A stretch of DNA of 64,000 nt from an uncultured Alphaproteobacteria bacterium (GCA_902614375.1 CACMKZ010000001.1:62001-126000), one strand, 5' to 3'; shown: positions 18,141 through 25,036, counted from the stretch's first letter. A program made the numbers and translations. The notes: generated by a model from the sequence alone, not told the origin.

Positions 18141-18978
18141 TTTGCTTTTTAAACAATTCTTTAATATCTTCTTCATTATATAACCTATCTTCTGTTTTAT
18201 AATATGGAGATACTACGCATATTTTTTTATTATATTTATCATCCTTATTAATTTCAAATTCATTTTTAAACTCTAAAATCTTGGAATATATTACAAAATC
18301 ATAATAAAAATACTTTTTGATAAGGCTTACATCTTCGTCTCTAGGTGAATAAGAAAAGTTATATTGGTGTTGTTGAAATCTAGAATATAATATTGAAGGA
18401 AATCCAAAAGTACTAAGTATTTCAGACAAAAATTTATTCCAGTTTTCTAATGTGTGGATTAGATCAAAAGAATTAATGTTATTTATAGCTATTTTGGAAT
18501 CTTTATCTTCAATTAGTCGTTTTTTATTTAATAGACCGGCAAAGTGCCTGGTTATTAAATTGTCTCTATTATTTTTGACTTCTTCATTAATAAACATTTC
18601 AAAGGTGTATTTTTCTGGTGTTGTACTTAGCTTAAACACCATAAATTTATAATGTGAAATTACTCTGCTAAATGGGTCTCTAACTACTGAACATTTATAT
18701 ATATTATTAAAATTATTACAAAAATCATAATCTAGGTGACCAGAGATAAAATATTTTTTTGAAAAATCGATATCACTCATAATTAGCTTATTTTTTTTGT
18801 TTTCTTCATTATATTTGAACCTTTTAAAATGATAGTTTTTCAAAATTGAAAAGAGTTTTAAAAAAATATGATCAATAGTTGTTCCACCACTTTTTGGTAT
18901 ATGCATAAAATAAATTGATTTATGTAAAATATTTTTTACATTAAGTTTGCTTGGTACAAATTGGAAATTTACTTTCAT
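18130..18978 (-). CDS. Sulfotransferase family 2-like protein
   Basis: 282 residues. The 5'-phosphosulfate loop is FMHIPKSGGTTIDHIF (~23-38) and the 3'-phosphate-binding motif is CSVVRDPFSRVISHYKF (~96-112), as in the carbohydrate sulfotransferase superfamily. It would transfer sulfate from PAPS to a glycan. There is no evident N-terminal anchor, unlike eukaryotic Golgi relatives. The C-terminal ~40 residues are a charged tail. It overlaps the downstream glycosyltransferase gene and is divergent from an FkbM methyltransferase gene across a 79-base spacer. Confidence 0.82.
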   Translation of the reverse strand: MKVNFQFVPSKLNVKNILHKSIYFMHIPKSGGTTIDHIFLKLFSILKNYHFKRFKYNEENKKNKLIMSDIDFSKKYFISGHLDYDFCNNFNNIYKCSVVRDPFSRVISHYKFMVFKLSTTPEKYTFEMFINEEVKNNRDNLITRHFAGLLNKKRLIEDKDSKIAINNINSFDLIHTLENWNKFLSEILSTFGFPSILYSRFQQHQYNFSYSPRDEDVSLIKKYFYYDFVIYSKILEFKNEFEINKDDKYNKKICVVSPYYKTEDRLYNEEDIKELFKKQNAI

Positions 18979-19057
18979 CGAAGATAAATAAAATTTTAAA
19001 TTAATTATTTAATATAGTTTATATTTATTTATACTTTTTTTTAAATATAAATTCAGC

Positions 19058-19699
19058 ATGGAAAATATTCCCAAACATTATCAAAGGTTATTAAATCTAG
19101 AACATATTAACAATAATTCAATAATATTAGATATTGGAGCAAATATTGGAGATGTAACCGATGTAATAATGAAAAACTATAGCCCAAACATATATTGCTA
19201 TGAGCCTAATATAATTTGTTATAACTATATGCGTAAAAGATTTAAAAAAAATTCAAAAATCAAAATATTTAACGTTGCTGTTTCAAACTTTTCAGGAAAA
19301 ACTTTTTTGTACTTTCATAAAAAAGCTACCAACATTAGTGAGTTTAATGAAAGATCATCTCTCAAAAAAGAAAAGGATGGATTAGATGTAAATAAAAAGA
19401 TTGAAGTAAACTGTATAAATATAAAGGAAATTTTAGAAAAATATAATCAAATAGATTTAATTAAAATAGATATAGAGGGATCAGAATATGAAGTTATGCC
19501 TGAAATAATTAAAAACAAAGATAAAATAAAAATGGTTCTTTGTGAGACACATGGAAACCCATATGGTAAAAAAATACCAAGCGAAGATGGTTCCAAGCTT
19601 GTAGTTAAGAATAAAATTTGGATTAAAGATTATAAAAAACTTATATCAGAATTAAAAGAAATGAACTTGTACGAAAACTGGTTTTATGAATGGTATTAA
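19058..19699 (+). CDS. FkbM-family methyltransferase
   Basis: 213 residues. SAM-binding motif I is ILDIGANIGDVTDVI (~24-38), followed by YCYEPN and NVAVSNFSGK. The FkbM-type IDLIKIDIEGSEYEV (~133-147) and a later VLCETHG complete the pattern. FkbM enzymes O-methylate sugars or small molecules; in this setting a surface sugar is a plausible acceptor (inference). It is followed after 37 bases by another sulfotransferase on the same strand. Confidence 0.88.
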   Translation: MENIPKHYQRLLNLEHINNNSIILDIGANIGDVTDVIMKNYSPNIYCYEPNIICYNYMRKRFKKNSKIKIFNVAVSNFSGKTFLYFHKKATNISEFNERSSLKKEKDGLDVNKKIEVNCINIKEILEKYNQIDLIKIDIEGSEYEVMPEIIKNKDKIKMVLCETHGNPYGKKIPSEDGSKLVVKNKIWIKDYKKLISELKEMNLYENWFYEWY

Positions 19700-19736
19700 A
19701 TATCTATAGTAAAATTGCGAATAGGAAAATTACTTA

Positions 19737-20447
19737 ATGATAATATCATTCAAATATAAATTTATATTTATTAAAACTTATAAAACAGCAGGATCCTCTA
19801 TTGAAAGTTACTTGTATCAATTTCTGAACACTAATGATGTTTATGCTCATACCGGTGATAATGATGGAATTAACTGCTGGGGGGACTTCGATCCAGAAAA
19901 CAAATTATCAAATTTTTTTGATAAAGATACTTATAATGAAAGGGTTAGTAAAAAATTAAGATTTTATGCTCATATGCCCGCATGGCTAATAAAAGATAGA
20001 TTAGATAATTACAGTAAGAAATTAAAATTTGATATTTTTGATAATTTTTATAAATTTGCAGTTATACGAAATCCTTTTGATTTAATTGTATCAGATTACT
20101 TTTGGAGAAAAAATTCAAATTTTATGAAGGAAAAATCTTTTTATGAAATACTTCAAGAATTAAAAGATAATAAATACCAAACCTACGGCTTATTAAACCT
20201 AAATAAGCTTATGGATATGAAACAAGAAAACATATTATGTGATTATATTATTAAATACGAGGATCTCAATCAAGGATTATTAAAAGTATTTAATAAACTG
20301 AAAATACCTTTTAATGGGAAGCTTGAAATCTTTAAAAAAAGATTTGATAGAGATAGAGATTATCAAAAGTTTTATAATAAAAACTCAAGAAAATTAGTTG
20401 AAGATATATTTTTTAGAGAAATTGATATGTTTAAATATAAATTTTAA
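19737..20447 (+). CDS. Sulfotransferase-family protein
   Basis: 236 residues. FIFIKTYKTAGSSIESYL (~9-26) is the 5'-phosphosulfate-binding loop and FAVIRNPFDLIVSDYFWR (~104-121) the 3'-phosphate-binding motif with the RNPxDxxxS pattern common in bacterial members. It would use PAPS; the acceptor is unknown. Same strand as, and 37 bases behind, the FkbM gene, suggesting joint modification (methylation plus sulfation) of a surface glycan. No signal peptide. Confidence 0.78.
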   Translation: MIISFKYKFIFIKTYKTAGSSIESYLYQFLNTNDVYAHTGDNDGINCWGDFDPENKLSNFFDKDTYNERVSKKLRFYAHMPAWLIKDRLDNYSKKLKFDIFDNFYKFAVIRNPFDLIVSDYFWRKNSNFMKEKSFYEILQELKDNKYQTYGLLNLNKLMDMKQENILCDYIIKYEDLNQGLLKVFNKLKIPFNGKLEIFKKRFDRDRDYQKFYNKNSRKLVEDIFFREIDMFKYKF

Positions 20448-20512
20448 CTCAAATTGAAATTATATTAGAAATCAATCTTTCTCAAACTTAAAACTTAGAG
20501 CAAGCATTTTTT

Positions 20513-21310
20513 TTACAAATCTGATGATTTAATTTTTATATGGTTATTTTTAAATTCTTTAAGTGCAAATTCAATCATTTCTGAAAGCAATTCCTCTTCA
20601 ACTTCCCTTAAGTAATTAATTGTCTTAAGTTCAATTTCAATTTGTTGTTTATCCTCTCTACAAAAAATTGTAACAATCTTATGTCTATCAATAAAATTTA
20701 AAAAAAAATTATTATTATTTATTATCTCCAAATATGTTTCATATTTTTCCGTAATTTCTCCTTCTAATAGAGATTCTTTATTTTTTGCGAAAGCGCTAAA
20801 GTAATAGTTAACACCTGAATATTTATTGTTAAAATCATTATAAAAGTTGTCAAAAGACAAAAAATAAATGTCACAGTAACCGTCTAAGCAAGAAGGTTCT
20901 GAATAACTAAAGTAATCTTTGTTATCATCATGAATTATATATGCAATTTCTTCAGCTTTTGTTTTGCATTCATTAAAGTCACTTAATTTTCCTGTTCCAA
21001 AGATTTTTGTTACCCTTTTGCTTAATGGTGATAAAGAAACATATATATGGGTAAAAATATTTTTTCTTTCTTTAACAAAGTATAAATGTGGAGATTGTCC
21101 TTTTCTATCAAGTTTCTCTAACTCATTTATGTTATCTATTTTAAATAAATAAGGAAAATCAATTGTTGGAATGTCAGATAATTTCTCAATTTCAATAAGA
21201 TTTTTTGCCTCCTCTCCAACTTTTATTCCAAATAATTCATTCAATCCATTTGAATGTAAGTTTGGTGATATCAGAAGTAAAAAAAAGACTATTAAGTGAA
21301 ACTTTTTCAT
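20513..21310 (-). CDS. Exported protein of unknown function (265 aa)
   Basis: I do not recognise a family. The N-terminus (MKKFHLIVFFLLLISPNLHS) is a clear Sec signal peptide with likely cleavage near residue 20-22, so the product is periplasmic or outer-membrane associated. The mature part is charged and mixed alpha/beta, with cysteines in EPSCLDGYCDIYF that could form a disulfide. It stands alone, 62 bases left of the first tRNA-Gly 3'-end copy, so it may be cargo of an older, decayed element or ordinary chromosome. Confidence 0.75.
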   Translation of the reverse strand: MKKFHLIVFFLLLISPNLHSNGLNELFGIKVGEEAKNLIEIEKLSDIPTIDFPYLFKIDNINELEKLDRKGQSPHLYFVKERKNIFTHIYVSLSPLSKRVTKIFGTGKLSDFNECKTKAEEIAYIIHDDNKDYFSYSEPSCLDGYCDIYFLSFDNFYNDFNNKYSGVNYYFSAFAKNKESLLEGEITEKYETYLEIINNNNFFLNFIDRHKIVTIFCREDKQQIEIELKTINYLREVEEELLSEMIEFALKEFKNNHIKIKSSDL

Positions 21311-21372
21311 AAATATATAGAAGTTACATAGATTTTAAAAATTGTCGAGAGAGGATTTAAAACAATTAGTTT

Positions 21373-21423
21373 TGGAGCGGGCGAAGGGATTCGAACCCTC
21401 GACTTCAACCTTGGCAAGGTTGC
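21373..21423 (-). repeat. tRNA-Gly 3'-end copy A (att-like)
   Basis: 51 bases identical to the 3' part of the intact tRNA-Gly at 25037-25111, from the CCA end through the T arm and the whole anticodon arm. Identity stops where the D-arm side would begin. It cannot be a functional tRNA, because the D arm and 5' acceptor strand are missing. This is the left boundary of element E1. Confidence 0.95.
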
Positions 21424-21487
21424 CAAGTACGATTGAGTTATTGATTTTCTTAATAAATATTCTGTCGCAGCTTAGAAATTTTAAATC

Positions 21488-21509
21488 AAGTGGGACGTAA
21501 GTGGGACGC
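21488..21509 (+). repeat. E1 left arm-site pair, 2 x 11 bp
   Basis: Two head-to-tail 11-mers, AAGTGGGACGT and AAGTGGGACGC, 64 bases inside copy A. The same 9-mer class recurs in the same orientation at 22626-22647, the other end of E1, and nowhere else I found in the window. An 11-bp period (one helical turn) is typical of paired integrase arm-type binding sites, as in Tn916 and lambda relatives. Confidence 0.85.
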
Positions 21510-21512
21510 GAA

Positions 21513-21602
21513 AATGAGATGGCTGAGCGGTTGAAAGCACCGGTCTTGAAAACCGGCAACGGGGCAACTCGTTCGTGAGTTCGAATCTCACTCTCTCCGC
21601 CA
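21513..21602 (+). tRNA. tRNA-Ser(TGA) copy with mispaired acceptor stem
   Basis: The body folds as a class II tRNA-Ser: D arm beginning GGCTGAG, anticodon stem CCGGT/ACCGG with loop CTTGAAA (anticodon TGA), long variable arm, T arm GTGAG/CTCAC, 3' acceptor strand TCTCTCC, discriminator G and encoded CCA. The 5' acceptor strand reads AATGAGA where GGAGAGA is needed, so the first three pairs are A-C, A-C and T-T mismatches. It starts 3 bases after the E1 left repeat. A perfect 8-bp inverted repeat (ATTATCTT / AAGATAAT) begins in its CCA end. Probably non-functional or a tRNA-derived element part; a working copy should exist elsewhere. Confidence 0.7.
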
Positions 21603-21609
21603 TTATCTT

Positions 21610-22437
21610 CTAAAGATAATTAAAATACCTCATCATTGATTTTAAGTTTTTCTCAATAAGATTAATCTGTGTATTAGTTAGTGCATCTTTCCATTGATTA
21701 GATGTCCCTGATCTAAAAAATTTTGAATGCTTAGATGCTTCATCAAAACCATTTAAGGCTTCTTGAAATTGTAATGTTTTAAAGTTGGTATTTTTTGCAA
21801 TTTCATCAATATTTTTTTTATTATTTAAAATATTTTTATTCGTAATTATATTTATAAAAGTAATAATTTTTAATATTGTGTTATTTGATTTAAATAATAG
21901 ATCTTCATATCTAATAAATAAACTTGGGACACTTTTGTATTCTAACCAAGATTTTATATTTAAATCCCAATTGGAAACCAATTCTCTAGCACCATTTGCA
22001 TTCGTCATTAGTTGTTTATTAAAAACAATTTGATTTATAGCTTCATCCAAATTTATTCCTGTAAAATTACTTAATGATACAACTATATCTCTAGGATCTC
22101 GGACAATATAAATAAAACCTGCATTTACAGTTTTATTTGTAAAACTTTTGTGCCTCACACTATGAGTTTTGAAAAAAAAATTATATTTAGTTTTTTCATT
22201 AAGTTTTTTCTGACATAAAATAAGGTTTTTTGACATCCAATCATAATCTATCAATCCTTTTTTATCATAAATCTTATTTTTAAATGAAGTGAAGTTCATT
22301 TTATCTGATAACAATCTTATTTTTGATAAATCTTTTATATTGATAATATTGTTTTGTTGTAGTGAGGAAAGAATTATTGATCTAAGCCAAGTATTTCCAG
22401 ATTTAGGATATGAAGCCAAAAAAATATTTTTAAACAC
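21610..22437 (-). CDS. Sulfotransferase (PF00685-type), cargo of E1
   Basis: 275 residues. FLASYPKSGNTWLRSIILSS at the very N-terminus is the canonical 5'-phosphosulfate loop of PF00685 sulfotransferases. FIYIVRDPRDIVVSLSNF (~109-126) is the 3'-phosphate-binding motif, and LFIRYEDLL is a further family hallmark. Near the C-terminus KFFRSGTSNQWKDALT resembles the RKGxxGDWKNxxT PAPS-contact region. PAPS-dependent sulfation of an unknown acceptor. It is the only protein gene inside E1 and is closer to classical sulfotransferases than to the others in this window, consistent with independent acquisition. Confidence 0.88.
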   Translation of the reverse strand: MFKNIFLASYPKSGNTWLRSIILSSLQQNNIINIKDLSKIRLLSDKMNFTSFKNKIYDKKGLIDYDWMSKNLILCQKKLNEKTKYNFFFKTHSVRHKSFTNKTVNAGFIYIVRDPRDIVVSLSNFTGINLDEAINQIVFNKQLMTNANGARELVSNWDLNIKSWLEYKSVPSLFIRYEDLLFKSNNTILKIITFINIITNKNILNNKKNIDEIAKNTNFKTLQFQEALNGFDEASKHSKFFRSGTSNQWKDALTNTQINLIEKNLKSMMRYFNYL

Positions 22438-22625
22438 TAAAAAATTTTTAGAAAAATAATTTTAATTTAATATTACAAATTTAAATATTTATTTTTTTTA
22501 ATAAATTTAATTAGTATTTTTAAAAGTTTATATCTGGTAACAAAATTAGGTATAATTTTTTTATAAGATTGATGCGTTGTGTCATTTTATATATAAAGTG
22601 TCCCCAGCTTGCCCCAAAGCGTTCT

Positions 22626-22647
22626 AAGTGGGACATATGTGGGACGT
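22626..22647 (+). repeat. E1 right arm-site pair, 2 x 11 bp
   Basis: Tandem 11-mers AAGTGGGACAT and ATGTGGGACGT, 45 bases before tRNA-Gly copy B, matching the E1 left pair in sequence and orientation. Together with the left pair they bracket E1. Confidence 0.82.
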
Positions 22648-22692
22648 AAAAAGACTAAAAAAGAAAAAAAATTATTTTTTTGGGAGATTTAT

Positions 22693-22715
22693 TGGAGCGG
22701 GCGAAGGGATTCGAA
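22693..22715 (-). repeat. tRNA-Gly 3'-end copy B (short att-like)
   Basis: 23 bases identical to the CCA end, acceptor 3' strand and half of the T arm of tRNA-Gly at 25037. After TTCGAA the sequence diverges completely. Boundary between E1 and E2. Confidence 0.88.
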
Positions 22716-22763
22716 TTCATCACTTGCTTAAAATATTCCAAGTAATACAACAAATTCTAAGCA

Positions 22764-22785
22764 AACTCTATTGGAACTCTATTGA
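22764..22785 (+). repeat. E2 left arm-site pair, 2 x 11 bp
   Basis: Tandem 11-mers AACTCTATTGG and AACTCTATTGA, 48 bases inside copy B. The same unit pair recurs at 24246-24267 in the same orientation. Confidence 0.85.
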
Positions 22786-22816
22786 AGATATAAGTAGATT
22801 GGTTAATATTAAATGA

Positions 22817-23503
22817 ATGATTAGTTTTTTTAAATTTTTTTTAGTTTACATTTTCTTATTGTCTATGAATATTTCATCATACGCAATAGAATTTGATAAT
22901 TATACAAAAGTTGAAACAAATGAATTACTTAATCAGTGTTTTGTGTGGAAAGATAAAGAAGATAAACTTCTTGAAAAAAAATTTACCATTAATGATAAAT
23001 ACATAATTACTACATTTATTTGTGGTGAAGAAGATGAAGCATTTGGTTGGTTGTCACCTGATGGTCCAAATCCAAAAAAAATAATTGGTACAAACGGAAT
23101 AGAAATTACAAAAGAATGTAATGATTTTTTTCATGATTGGAATGATGATAAAAAAATACAGTTTTTAAATGTTAAAAATTTAAGTAATAATCAAGAATTA
23201 ATAGTTTGTGGTCGGGAATATGCCGATGGATATTTTGTTATAGATCAAGATATTACAGATAGTAAAAATTTCTTGGAAATAAAATTTAAAGGTACCACTC
23301 ATGAGTACCATATTTTCTTACTTGAAAACTTTAGTGCTGAACCTGTTATCTTTAACTATTCTAAATCAAGTTACACATTAAAAACTAAAAATGGAGTTAT
23401 AGAATTACAAGGTGGAGAAGAATATAATTTATCTGAAATCCTAGAAGAACATTTTAATATTCAGTTAGAAGATAAAAATATAACCTTTGTTCCGTGGATA
23501 TAA
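22817..23503 (+). CDS. Exported protein of unknown function, cargo of E2 (228 aa)
   Basis: No family recognised. MISFFKFFLVYIFLLSMNISSYA is a strong signal peptide (cleavage near residue 23), so the product is exported. The mature chain is acidic, with four cysteines (in NQCFVW, FICGEE, KECNDF, IVCGRE) that could form two disulfides. It begins 31 bases after the E2 left repeat, with an ATG chosen over one 4 bases earlier in another frame. A 66-residue membrane protein gene follows 37 bases later. Confidence 0.75.
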   Translation: MISFFKFFLVYIFLLSMNISSYAIEFDNYTKVETNELLNQCFVWKDKEDKLLEKKFTINDKYIITTFICGEEDEAFGWLSPDGPNPKKIIGTNGIEITKECNDFFHDWNDDKKIQFLNVKNLSNNQELIVCGREYADGYFVIDQDITDSKNFLEIKFKGTTHEYHIFLLENFSAEPVIFNYSKSSYTLKTKNGVIELQGGEEYNLSEILEEHFNIQLEDKNITFVPWI

Positions 23504-23540
23504 GTTTATATTTTAAATTATTTTGGAGTAAAATTAAAAA

Positions 23541-23741
23541 ATGAAATATGTTTATCTCTTAATAACTATTATCGGAGTTATATATCTTCTAGGAAACTAT
23601 ATTGGTTATAACTATGCAAACCAAAATGGTGTTGGTATTGAATTGGATCTTTTTTATAAAATTGTTTTTCTTGGAGTTCCAATATGTGTAACATTCATAT
23701 GTGGATATTTGAGTTATACTAAATTTAAATCTAAAAACTAG
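23541..23741 (+). CDS. Small two-helix membrane protein, cargo of E2 (66 aa)
   Basis: 66 residues with two hydrophobic helices (~3-23 and ~38-58) joined by a short loop (NQNGVGIELDLFYK), ending in a basic tail KFKSKN that would lie in the cytoplasm. A GGAG-type ribosome binding site (TTTGGAGT) lies ~12 bases before the ATG, supporting real translation. No family recognised. Convergent with the next gene with 4 bases between stops. Confidence 0.6.
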   Translation: MKYVYLLITIIGVIYLLGNYIGYNYANQNGVGIELDLFYKIVFLGVPICVTFICGYLSYTKFKSKN

Positions 23742-23745
23742 TTGA

Positions 23746-24228
23746 TTATATTGGTTCTCCCTTAGCACAACCTGCTCTGTAGGGTTCAGTTTTATTTATA
23801 CTATGAAACCACGTTATTTTATTTCTTGAGATTTCATATCTTATCCTATCATCATCACTTTTGTATCGACTTTCCCACTCAAAGATAATTATAGATGAAT
23901 CAATCTGTACAATTTTACTTTTTGTCCACTCCCAATCCGAGTCAACCCCTCTCCAATAAACAAATTTTCTATTATTTCTGTTATATTTTATTTCAAAACT
24001 CTCACCAGGATAGTAACATACTACAAGCATGTCATTGTCTAAATTGTCATTTTCATTTTTAATAAATTTAATTTCACACGCTTCTTTAATTGCATTAGCA
24101 GCAGCATCATTCTCAGCATCTTTCATATTTTCTAAAATACAATTGGCATAATCTTCTTCACTACCTTGTATGGTGTGTGAAAAAAATGAAGCAAAGATGA
24201 ATAAAGTTAATGTAAATATAATTTTCAC
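23746..24228 (-). CDS. Exported protein of unknown function, cargo of E2 (160 aa)
   Basis: 160 residues. MKIIFTLTLFIFASFFSHTIQG is a signal peptide. It is followed by a small helical unit with paired cysteines, YANCILENMKDAENDAAANAIKEAC cut here to its key residues Cys28 and Cys52 region, a pattern seen in small exported marine proteins. Then comes a beta-rich domain with CYYPGESFEIKY and CAKG near the end. Function unknown. Its start is only 17 bases from the E2 right repeat, so its promoter must lie within or beyond the element end. Confidence 0.7.
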   Translation of the reverse strand: MKIIFTLTLFIFASFFSHTIQGSEEDYANCILENMKDAENDAAANAIKEACEIKFIKNENDNLDNDMLVVCYYPGESFEIKYNRNNRKFVYWRGVDSDWEWTKSKIVQIDSSIIIFEWESRYKSDDDRIRYEISRNKITWFHSINKTEPYRAGCAKGEPI

Positions 24229-24245
24229 AGTTTCTTATAACATAA

Positions 24246-24267
24246 AACTCTATTGAAACTCTATTGA
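24246..24267 (+). repeat. E2 right arm-site pair, 2 x 11 bp
   Basis: A perfect tandem duplication of AACTCTATTGA, 36 bases before tRNA-Gly copy C, in the same sequence class and orientation as the E2 left pair. The 293 bases between the flanking genes (24229-24521) hold this pair, copy C and the E3 left pair, with no gene. Confidence 0.87.
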
Positions 24268-24303
24268 AGTCGATATCTAATTTTAGAGAGGATATATTAT
24301 TTT

Positions 24304-24354
24304 TGGAGCGGGCGAAGGGATTCGAACCCTCGACTTCAACCTTGGCAAGGTTGC
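24304..24354 (-). repeat. tRNA-Gly 3'-end copy C (att-like)
   Basis: The same 51 bases as copy A and as the 3' part of tRNA-Gly 25037-25111, including the full anticodon arm with GCC. It lacks the D arm and the 5' acceptor strand, so it is not a gene. Boundary between E2 and E3. Confidence 0.95.
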
Positions 24355-24429
24355 CATTACCAAAATCAAAGCGCCTTTTCTTAATGAATCTATAACATTT
24401 ATCGACGCAAAAATAAAATAATTCAATTG

Positions 24430-24451
24430 AAAGGCTACATAAAGGCTACTT
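24430..24451 (+). repeat. E3 left arm-site pair, 2 x 11 bp
   Basis: Tandem 11-mers AAAGGCTACAT and AAAGGCTACTT, 75 bases inside copy C. A matching pair lies at the other end of E3. Confidence 0.85.
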
Positions 24452-24521
24452 AATTTTTAATTAATTAAATAGAAATATTTATGCATTGAAGGTTTAATGT
24501 AGTAAAATATAAATTAATCTA

Positions 24522-24977
24522 ATGAAATTTTTTATAAATATAACTTTTGAAATCTTAATTTTTTTATTTTTAATTTTATTTACTATTTCTTTAAACGCTC
24601 ATGAAAATGATCATGTGGACGACATAATTCATTTAGCTTGTGAATGTAAAAAGGGTGAAATAAATATTGGTAAAAGCACTCGTATAGGTGATTGTTATGG
24701 TAAAAGCACAACGCTAGTTATTAATTTGGAGGAGCATAAATTAATAAACTTAGGTTGGGGCGATAGCTTTGAGGATATCTTTATTGTTCCAAATAATATT
24801 TCATTAAATTATGAATATAAATTCAAAACCGAAGATGGTACGAAATATGTAAATTATTTTCTAGATAATTACACCGGAAAATTAAAAATTATCACTTCAG
24901 TTATAAAAGATAAAGTAGAAGATTGGACTAACTCGGAATATCTATTTAAATGCGAGCCGGCTAAAAGACTATTTTAG
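24522..24977 (+). CDS. Exported protein of unknown function, sole cargo of E3 (151 aa)
   Basis: 151 residues with an N-terminal signal peptide or anchor (MKFFINITFEILIFLFLILF, likely cleaved after SLNA at ~27). The mature part starts HENDHVDD and has cysteines in LACECKKGE, GDCYG and FKCEP, so disulfides are possible. No family recognised. It fills the element almost exactly: 70 bases after the left repeat and 16 before the right repeat. That close fit argues that it is cargo and not residual chromosome. Confidence 0.7.
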   Translation: MKFFINITFEILIFLFLILFTISLNAHENDHVDDIIHLACECKKGEINIGKSTRIGDCYGKSTTLVINLEEHKLINLGWGDSFEDIFIVPNNISLNYEYKFKTEDGTKYVNYFLDNYTGKLKIITSVIKDKVEDWTNSEYLFKCEPAKRLF

Positions 24978-24993
24978 AAAATAATAATTTTTG

Positions 24994-25015
24994 AGGGCTA
25001 CAATAGGGCTACTTT
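24994..25015 (+). repeat. E3 right arm-site pair, 2 x 11 bp
   Basis: Tandem 11-mers AGGGCTACAAT and AGGGCTACTTT, 21 bases before the 3' end of tRNA-Gly. It matches the E3 left pair except for one A/G difference per unit near the start. Confidence 0.83.
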
Positions 25016-25036
25016 TTTCTCGGGAAATTTAATTTT

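Larger units (their letters stand above)
21373..22692. mobile_element. Mini integrative element E1 at tRNA-Gly (integrase-less)
   Basis: A 1.3-kb segment between tRNA-Gly 3'-end copies A (21373) and B (22693). Just inside both ends lies a tandem 11-bp repeat pair of the same sequence class, AAGTGGGAC, in the same orientation (21488-21509 and 22626-22647). Cargo: a tRNA-Ser copy with a damaged acceptor stem and one sulfotransferase gene. No recombinase gene is present. The 150 bases between the sulfotransferase start and the right repeat hold no gene I can support. Duplicated tRNA 3' ends are the classical footprint of tyrosine-recombinase integration; element status is inference from this footprint. 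Confidence 0.72.
22693..24303. mobile_element. Mini integrative element E2 at tRNA-Gly (integrase-less)
   Basis: A 1.6-kb segment between tRNA-Gly 3'-end copies B (22693) and C (24304). Both ends carry an 11-bp tandem repeat pair of the AACTCTATTG class (22764-22785 and 24246-24267), unlike those of E1 or E3. Cargo: two exported proteins of unknown function and one small membrane protein. No recombinase. Boundary copy B shares only 23 bases with the tRNA, so the crossover used by E2 was probably in the T-arm region and not the anticodon arm. Confidence 0.7.
24304..25036. mobile_element. Mini integrative element E3 at tRNA-Gly (integrase-less)
   Basis: A 0.73-kb segment between tRNA-Gly 3'-end copy C (24304) and the intact tRNA-Gly (25037). 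Both ends carry an 11-bp tandem pair of the A(A/G)GGCTAC class (24430-24451 and 24994-25015). The only cargo is one exported 151-residue protein. Lying next to the intact tRNA, it should be the most recent arrival if insertions always reuse the tRNA (inference). No recombinase. Confidence 0.7.

Noticed and set aside
21335-21559. A 74-codon minus-strand frame over tRNA-Gly copy A and tRNA-Ser
   Set aside because: It reads through tRNA sequence on the opposite strand; not a gene.
22628-22816. A 62-codon plus-strand frame running from the E1 right repeat through tRNA copy B to the E2 left repeat
   Set aside because: It translates arm repeats and tRNA-derived sequence; the product has no protein-like pattern and is explained by the element junction.
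21373-24354. Additional tRNA-Gly genes at the repeat copies
   Set aside because: The copies lack the D arm and the 5' acceptor strand, so they cannot fold into a tRNA.
21488-25015. CRISPR-like repeats
   Set aside because: The 11-mers occur as isolated tandem pairs at element ends, with no spacers and no cas genes.
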